A stretch of 8,373 bases of DNA, taken from RGIG3009 sp964470515. Lineage in GTDB: Bacteria; Bacillota; Clostridia; Oscillospirales; Acutalibacteraceae. Both the position numbers and the translations under genes were made by a program. A model generated the notes under the pieces. It saw only the letters and a list, made by a program, of their open reading frames with translations. It was not told the origin of the DNA and searched no databases. Location of the stretch: contig CAYYDD010000067.1 of assembly GCA_964470515.1 (NCBI GenBank), forward strand, positions 1 to 8,373, in the 5' to 3' direction. Positions 5,322 through 8,373 of the stretch are shown in pieces (positions within the stretch are counted from its first letter, which is position 1; the number at the start of each line of letters is the position of its first letter).

Positions 5322-6011
5322 TTAGCCAACCTTGCTGGGGTTGATCTTTACGCCGGGGCCCATCGTGGACGCCACAACGCAGGAGCGGATGTACTGACCC
5401 TTAGCGGCAGCGGGCTTCGCACGGACGATGGCGCCCAGCAGTGCCTCAAAGTTCTCCTGCAGCTTCTCAACGCCGAAGGAAACCTTGCCGATGGGGCAGT
5501 GGATGATATTGGTCTTATCCAGACGATACTCAATCTTACCGGCTTTCGCATCGGTAACCGCTTTCGCAACGTCCGGGGTGACCGTACCGGCCTTCGGGTT
5601 GGGCATCAGACCGCGGGGGCCGAGCACCTTACCCAGACGACCGACCAGACCCATCATATCGGGGCTGGCGATAACCACGTCGAAATCCATCCAGCCGCCG
5701 TTAATCTTCGCAACCAGATCGTCACCACCGACATAATCGGCACCCGCATCCAGAGCGGCCTGATGCTTATCTTCCTTAGCGAAGACCAGCACGCGCAACT
5801 TCTTACCGGTACCATGCGGCAACACGACAGCACCGCGCACCTGCTGATCGGCGTGACGGCTGTCAACGCCCAGCTTGACGTGGACTTCCACGGTCTCGTC
5901 AAATTTGGCCTTGCCGGTCTTTACGGCAATGTCCAGAGCTTCCGCCACATCATACAGTGTGGCGCGGTCGATCAGCTTAGCACTGTCGACATATTTCTTA
6001 CCATGTTTCAT
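5322..6011 (-). CDS. rplA: 50S ribosomal protein L1
   Basis: The product is 229 aa, the usual length. The two-domain L1 fold is evident. Domain I consists of about 1-67 plus 160-229 (GKKYVDSAKLI, FDETVEVHVKLGVDSRHADQQVRG, and the C-terminal STMGPGVKINPS), and domain II is about 68-159. The family signature GPRGLMPNPKAGTVT is at 131-145. L1 forms the mobile stalk that guides E-site tRNA out of the ribosome and, in many bacteria, represses its own operon. The ATG at 6011 has GGAGG 10 bases upstream. It follows rplK by 105 bases and precedes the internal rplJL promoter. Confidence 0.99.
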   Translation of the reverse strand: MKHGKKYVDSAKLIDRATLYDVAEALDIAVKTGKAKFDETVEVHVKLGVDSRHADQQVRGAVVLPHGTGKKLRVLVFAKEDKHQAALDAGADYVGGDDLVAKINGGWMDFDVVIASPDMMGLVGRLGKVLGPRGLMPNPKAGTVTPDVAKAVTDAKAGKIEYRLDKTNIIHCPIGKVSFGVEKLQENFEALLGAIVRAKPAAAKGQYIRSCVVASTMGPGVKINPSKVG

Positions 6012-6116
6012 TGGTTCTTTTCCTCCCTGTTAGTTACCATCCAAACGGCGTATGCCGCGGTTGGCCTGAGTGGTAAAATCGGAATGGTTGTTGTTCCTCC
6101 CACCCGGAACACAGAA

Positions 6117-6542
6117 TCAGTCGACAACTTCGATACCCATACTGCGCGCCGTACCGGCCACCATGCTCATAGCGGCTTCGATGCTGGCAGCGTTCAGGTC
6201 GGGCATTTTGGTTTCGGCGATCTTACGGACCTGTTCCTTGGTAATCTTGGCAACCTTCGTCTTGTTCGGAACGCCGGAAGCGGTCTCAATGCCGCAGGCC
6301 TTCTTAATAAGAACGGCTGCCGGAGGGGTCTTGGTTACAAAGGTGAACGAACGGTCGGCGTACACGGTGATGATGACGGGAATGATAAGACCCACATCGT
6401 TCTTCGTACGCTCGTTGAACTCCTTTGTGAACGCCATAATGTTTACGCCGTGCTGACCGAGGGCCGGTCCAACAGGGGGCGCCGGCGTGGCTTTGCCAGC
6501 CGGAATCTGCAGTTTAATGTACCCGGAAATCTTTTGAGCCAT
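6117..6542 (-). CDS. rplK: 50S ribosomal protein L11
   Basis: The product is 141 aa from ATG 6542, exactly the usual length. The frame is open 23 codons further upstream, but the MAQKISGYIKLQIPAGKATP start is the family N-terminus and GGAGG stands 10 bases before it. The N-terminal domain (about 1-70) has PAPPVGPALGQHGVNIMAF (20-38), the thiostrepton and release-factor related face. The C-terminal domain (about 72-141) binds 23S rRNA at the GTPase-associated centre and ends with GTARSMGIEV. L11 is required for RelA-type stringent sensing and for factor-dependent steps. It is preceded by an unusual structured 142-base spacer after nusG. Confidence 0.99.
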   Translation of the reverse strand: MAQKISGYIKLQIPAGKATPAPPVGPALGQHGVNIMAFTKEFNERTKNDVGLIIPVIITVYADRSFTFVTKTPPAAVLIKKACGIETASGVPNKTKVAKITKEQVRKIAETKMPDLNAASIEAAMSMVAGTARSMGIEVVD

Positions 6543-6684
6543 TTTTCTTGCACCTCCAAAAATTGTGGTAAGGCGGTACTCAGTCACGCACAGCGTGCCG
6601 GCACCTCCCACAGTCGGAAACGTGTCCGACGCACAGGAAAAGGGCGATTGCCCATCACCTCAAACGTTTGCGGAGTAACGACAG
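6543..6684 (-). promoter_or_regulatory. Structured spacer between nusG and rplK
   Basis: This 142-base non-coding stretch is much longer than the other gaps near the start of the operon (16 and 23 bases). It holds compact inverted repeats on the transcribed strand: GGAGTAAC/GTTACTCC (6672-6691, spanning the nusG stop codon); GGGC/GCCC followed by TTTT (6638-6653); GTCGGA/TCCGAC (6613-6630); and CACGC/GCGTG (6585-6597). I see no good sigma-A promoter. It could be a processing site, a weak attenuator or a ribosomal-protein binding leader for rplKA; none of these is shown by the sequence alone. Confidence 0.4.
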
Positions 6685-7206
6685 TTACTCCATAAGCTCC
6701 GCCTGATCCAGCTCCAGCTCGACAGGGGTTTCCCGACCGAACATCGAAACCGTAACGCGGACTCTGTTCTTCTCCACGTCGAGCTCGTCTACACGACCGC
6801 TGAAGTTTTCCAGCGGACCGTCGATAATGCGTACCATATCGCCGACCGTGTAGTTGATCTCGACCGGATGCTTTTCAACACCAAGCGCCGCCACTTCCTC
6901 ATCGGTCAGCGGGGTGGGCTTGCCGTTGGGGCCGACGAACCCGGTGCAACCGCGCACGTTGCGCACGACATACCACGATTCGTCGGTCATGACCATTTTC
7001 ACGAGAACATAGCCCGGAAAGATCTTCCGTTCGACTTCGCGCTTCTGGCCATCTTTGATCTCGATGACGGTCTCCGTCGGGATCGAGATCTCGTGGATCC
7101 ACTCGTGGAGCTTACGGTTTTCCACGATCTTCTCCAGATTAGTGGCTACTTTGTTCTCATAAGCAGAATAGGTGTGGATGACATACCATTTCGCTTCGTC
7201 TGCCAT
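6685..7206 (-). CDS. nusG: Transcription termination/antitermination factor NusG
   Basis: The product is 173 aa. The NGN domain (about 5-108) has WYVIHTYSAYENKVATNLE (7-25), IPTETVIEI, KIFPGYVLVKM (61-71) and WYVVRNVRGCTGFVG (78-92), which contact the RNA polymerase clamp. The KOW domain (about 118-173) has VGDMVRIIDGPLENFSGRV and SMFGRETPVEL, and binds Rho or S10. It links transcription and translation and modulates pausing and termination. The ATG at 7206 has GGGAGG directly upstream. The gene starts 16 bases after the secE stop, so the two are co-transcribed. Its stop codon is built into a perfect 8-bp hairpin (6672-6691). Confidence 0.99.
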   Translation of the reverse strand: MADEAKWYVIHTYSAYENKVATNLEKIVENRKLHEWIHEISIPTETVIEIKDGQKREVERKIFPGYVLVKMVMTDESWYVVRNVRGCTGFVGPNGKPTPLTDEEVAALGVEKHPVEINYTVGDMVRIIDGPLENFSGRVDELDVEKNRVRVTVSMFGRETPVELELDQAELME

Positions 7207-7222
7207 AGATCCTCCCTCCCGA

Positions 7223-7657
7223 TCAAACCAGAAGATCGATCAGCGCACCGAGGCCGAGGTCGATCAGGCAGATGATGACGCCCATGATCGCGCACATCAC
7301 CAGCGTGACAGCCGTGTTACGGGTCGTAGCCGCAACGGTGGGCCAGGTGATCTTGCGGAACTCGCCTTTCAGATCGCGGAGAAATTTGCCGCCCTTTTCG
7401 GTGGTTTTATCCGCCTCACCGGTCTTCTTCATACGAATCTTACCGACGATGAACATCACGAGACCGGCGATCACGAGGATCACGCCGATGAAGAAAGCGA
7501 TCTTCTCACCGGTGATATTCGCCGATGCGAAGAAGCGGGCAATCCAGGCATCCCAACCTAACGCTTTGATGTCACCAAACATCTCAAGGTTGCTGAGGAA
7601 CGTCACCAGAGCAGAAAGAGCTCCGGCAATCATCAGGATGATACCCCAAAAAAACAT
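7223..7657 (-). CDS. secE: Preprotein translocase subunit SecE with two extra N-terminal membrane helices
   Basis: The product is 144 aa from ATG 7657 (GGGAG 9 bases upstream). The frame is open for 47 more codons, but these overlap rpmG in another frame and are rejected. The conserved SecE part is C-terminal (about 88-144): KGGKFLRDLKGEFRKITWPTV (88-108) carries the amphipathic helix and the ITWP motif, followed by a membrane helix (about 114-140, VTLVMCAIMGVIICLIDLGL). SecE clamps SecY in the translocon. Most Firmicutes SecE proteins are about 60-75 aa with one helix; here residues 1-21 and 52-72 add two hydrophobic segments before a charged linker (75-90), giving three helices as in the Escherichia coli protein. 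Gene order rpmG-secE-nusG supports the call. Confidence 0.95.
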   Translation of the reverse strand: MFFWGIILMIAGALSALVTFLSNLEMFGDIKALGWDAWIARFFASANITGEKIAFFIGVILVIAGLVMFIVGKIRMKKTGEADKTTEKGGKFLRDLKGEFRKITWPTVAATTRNTAVTLVMCAIMGVIICLIDLGLGALIDLLV

Positions 7658-7680
7658 CGCTTGCTGCTCCCTTCTGCTGC

Positions 7681-7830
7681 TTACTTCGTTTCGCGATGCA
7701 CAGTGTGCTTGCGGCAGAAGCGGCAGTACTTGTTCATTTCCAGTCTGTCCGGATCGTTCTTCTTGTTCTTCATAGTGTTGTAGTTGCGCTGCTTGCATTC
7801 CGTGCAGGCCAGGGTGATCTTAACTCTCAT
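7681..7830 (-). CDS. rpmG: 50S ribosomal protein L33 (zinc-binding form)
   Basis: The product is 49 aa from ATG 7830 (GGAGGTG directly upstream; a frame extending to 7908 is rejected as leader). MRVKITLACTECKQRNYNTMKN and the ending HTVHRETK are family hallmarks. Two CxxC pairs (Cys 9/12 and 36/39) form the zinc ribbon of the C+ type, so the protein should be zinc-dependent. L33 sits near the E site of the large subunit. It is the first gene of the operon, 23 bases before secE, behind the promoter at 7937-7965. Confidence 0.98.
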   Translation of the reverse strand: MRVKITLACTECKQRNYNTMKNKKNDPDRLEMNKYCRFCRKHTVHRETK

Positions 7831-7930
7831 AACGGCACCTCCGATATTTCCCAAACGGGTTTTTTGAGCCTCCCTCAGGGACTGCGCACCGCTGAAAAAA
7901 CGGCACAAAAAAACAAGCCCCTTTTGAGGT
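7831..7930 (-). promoter_or_regulatory. Leader of the rpmG-secE-nusG operon
   Basis: About 100 transcribed bases lie between the predicted start (7930) and the rpmG ATG. The leader has two U-runs, small hairpins such as CCCTGAGGG and CCCGTTTGGG, and a 5' end ACCTC that is complementary to the GAGGT of the rpmG ribosome binding site. I recognise no known riboswitch, T-box or ribosomal leader family. It may simply be an untranslated leader. Confidence 0.4.
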
Positions 7931-7932
7931 GC

Positions 7933-8147
7933 TTATACTATACCATAGTTTTTTGGCAAGGTCAACCCTTTTTTGAAAATTTTTAAAGTTTCGTTCGGGG
8001 GCACCCGCTCGGTGTTGGTACGTTCTTCGGCGAGAAGGCGTTTGATCTCCCCCACTGTTTCGGCGGTAATGCTCATTCCCGCACATTATGGAGGTGCATT
8101 GCCCGCATCCGTTCACGGAACGCGTAATTCTTTTCGATGTTCAGCAT
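7933..8147 (-). pseudogene. Two short overlapping reading frames, possible gene remnant
   Basis: The first frame (8147 to 8073, 24 codons) starts with MLNIEKNYAFRERMRAM and has GAGG 7 bases before its ATG. It overlaps by ATGA a second frame (8076 to 7933, 47 codons) starting MSITAETVGEIKRLLAEE. The second frame runs through the operon promoter at 7937-7965, which argues against it being an intact gene with its natural end. Both have a plausible amphipathic, charged composition, and a weak promoter (TTGTGG at 8205-8210, 17 bases, TATGGT at 8182-8187) precedes them. I recognise no family. It may be the truncated, frameshifted 5' end of an old gene, or chance frames. Confidence 0.3.
7937..7965 (-). 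promoter_or_regulatory. Main promoter of the rpmG-secE-nusG-rplKA operon
   Basis: On the minus strand TTGACC (7960-7965), a 17-base spacer and TATAGT (7937-7942) with TGG directly before it give a strong sigma-A promoter with extended -10. The predicted start is at A 7930. All genes from rpmG to rplA can be read from it; rplJL have a second promoter. Confidence 0.88.
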
Positions 8148-8318
8148 ATCCTTTCCTCAACATAAGAGAACTCTGAATATTACCATATCACGCTTTTACT
8201 ATCGCCACAACCGATATTCGACGAATTGCGGAAATATGACAGCTTTACGGTCGTGGCTTTGGACAGAATACGGCGACGCGTTTGATAAAAAACTTTTTTG
8301 ACGCATATACTCCTATTG

Positions 8319-8334
8319 TTGTAGGTGTTACAAT
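8319..8334 (+). promoter_or_regulatory. Extended -10 promoter within a TTGTA/TACAA inverted repeat
   Basis: TACAAT (8329-8334) preceded by TGT forms an extended -10 box on the plus strand; the TTGACG at 8298-8303 is too far away (25 bases) to be its -35. The TTGTA (8319-8323) and TACAA (8329-8333) arms form an inverted repeat with a 5-base spacer that overlaps the -10, a plausible repressor operator. A transcript would start near 8341 and lead to the AGGAG at the window end. Confidence 0.4.
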
Positions 8335-8368
8335 GATGTGTGACAAAAGATAAAAAAGAGTAGCGAAT

Positions 8369-8373
8369 AGGAG
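8369..8373 (+). promoter_or_regulatory. Ribosome binding site of a gene starting beyond the window
   Basis: The last five bases are AGGAG, an ideal ribosome binding site, in an A-rich stretch with no plus-strand gene before it. A start codon about 6-10 bases past the edge is likely. The gene itself is not visible. Confidence 0.45.

Noticed and set aside
6543..6611. N-terminal extension of rplK by 23 codons
   Set aside because: L11 has a conserved 141-aa length beginning MAQKISGYIK, and GGAGG precedes that ATG.
5499..6695. 398-codon open frame on the plus strand
   Set aside because: It is entirely antisense to rplA, rplK and the end of nusG, has no recognisable family pattern, and arises from the codon bias of the real genes.
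7658..7798. N-terminal extension of secE by 47 codons
   Set aside because: It overlaps rpmG in another frame and the codons do not resemble SecE; ATG 7657 has its own ribosome binding site.
1..8373. Defence system, CRISPR array, phage or insertion sequence
   Set aside because: No direct-repeat array, transposase, integrase or terminal inverted repeats with target duplications are visible; the content is housekeeping and envelope genes.

Overview
The window is a chromosomal segment from a moderately GC-rich, low-redundancy bacterium that looks like a gut-type clostridium (class Clostridia, probably the Oscillospiraceae/Ruminococcaceae side). The reasons are strong AGGAGG-type ribosome binding sites, sigma-A style promoters, a Firmicutes-type L10 leader, an LCP-like wall protein, and a DUF5596-type acyltransferase family that I associate with this group. 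The taxon is an inference from family knowledge; no species is assigned. Most of the window is a housekeeping ribosomal operon, and I see no phage, insertion sequence, CRISPR array or defence locus.

Right half (about 4097-7965, minus strand): the classical order rpmG-secE-nusG-rplK-rplA-rplJ-rplL, read right to left. It starts at a strong promoter (7937-7965) and ends at an 18-bp perfect hairpin (4097-4136). A second strong promoter (5283-5311) lies between rplA and rplJ and drives an L10 leader with a transcription attenuator (5145-5183). This is the site where L10(L7/L12)4 is expected to control rplJL. The nusG-rplK spacer (6543-6684) carries several compact inverted repeats. rpoB, the usual neighbour of rplL, is absent; the operon stops and meets a convergent gene.

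Middle (2930-4060, plus strand): a single gene for a DUF5596/GNAT-like acyltransferase-domain protein with a near-consensus promoter and an extremely short leader. A long 19-bp hairpin terminator (4013-4060) lies downstream, preceded by a promoter-like TTGACA and a hairpin-overlapping small ORF.

Left half (1-2879, minus strand): a divergent cell-envelope cluster. An ABC ATPase of the MacB/LolD type overlaps by 4 bases a membrane-anchored, degenerate LytR-CpsA-Psr-like protein. A transglutaminase-like lipoprotein follows, and then a tRNA-Gly(TCC) gene that is cut by the window edge and whose promoter overlaps the lipoprotein stop codon.

Far right (7966-8373): two short overlapping reading frames that may be a gene remnant, then a divergent promoter region whose plus-strand extended -10 box sits in a TTGTA/TACAA inverted repeat. 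The window ends exactly on an AGGAG ribosome binding site, so another plus-strand gene probably starts just outside. The most unusual points are the catalytically degenerate LCP-like protein coupled to an ABC ATPase with no visible permease, the three-helix SecE, and the structured spacers of the ribosomal operon.
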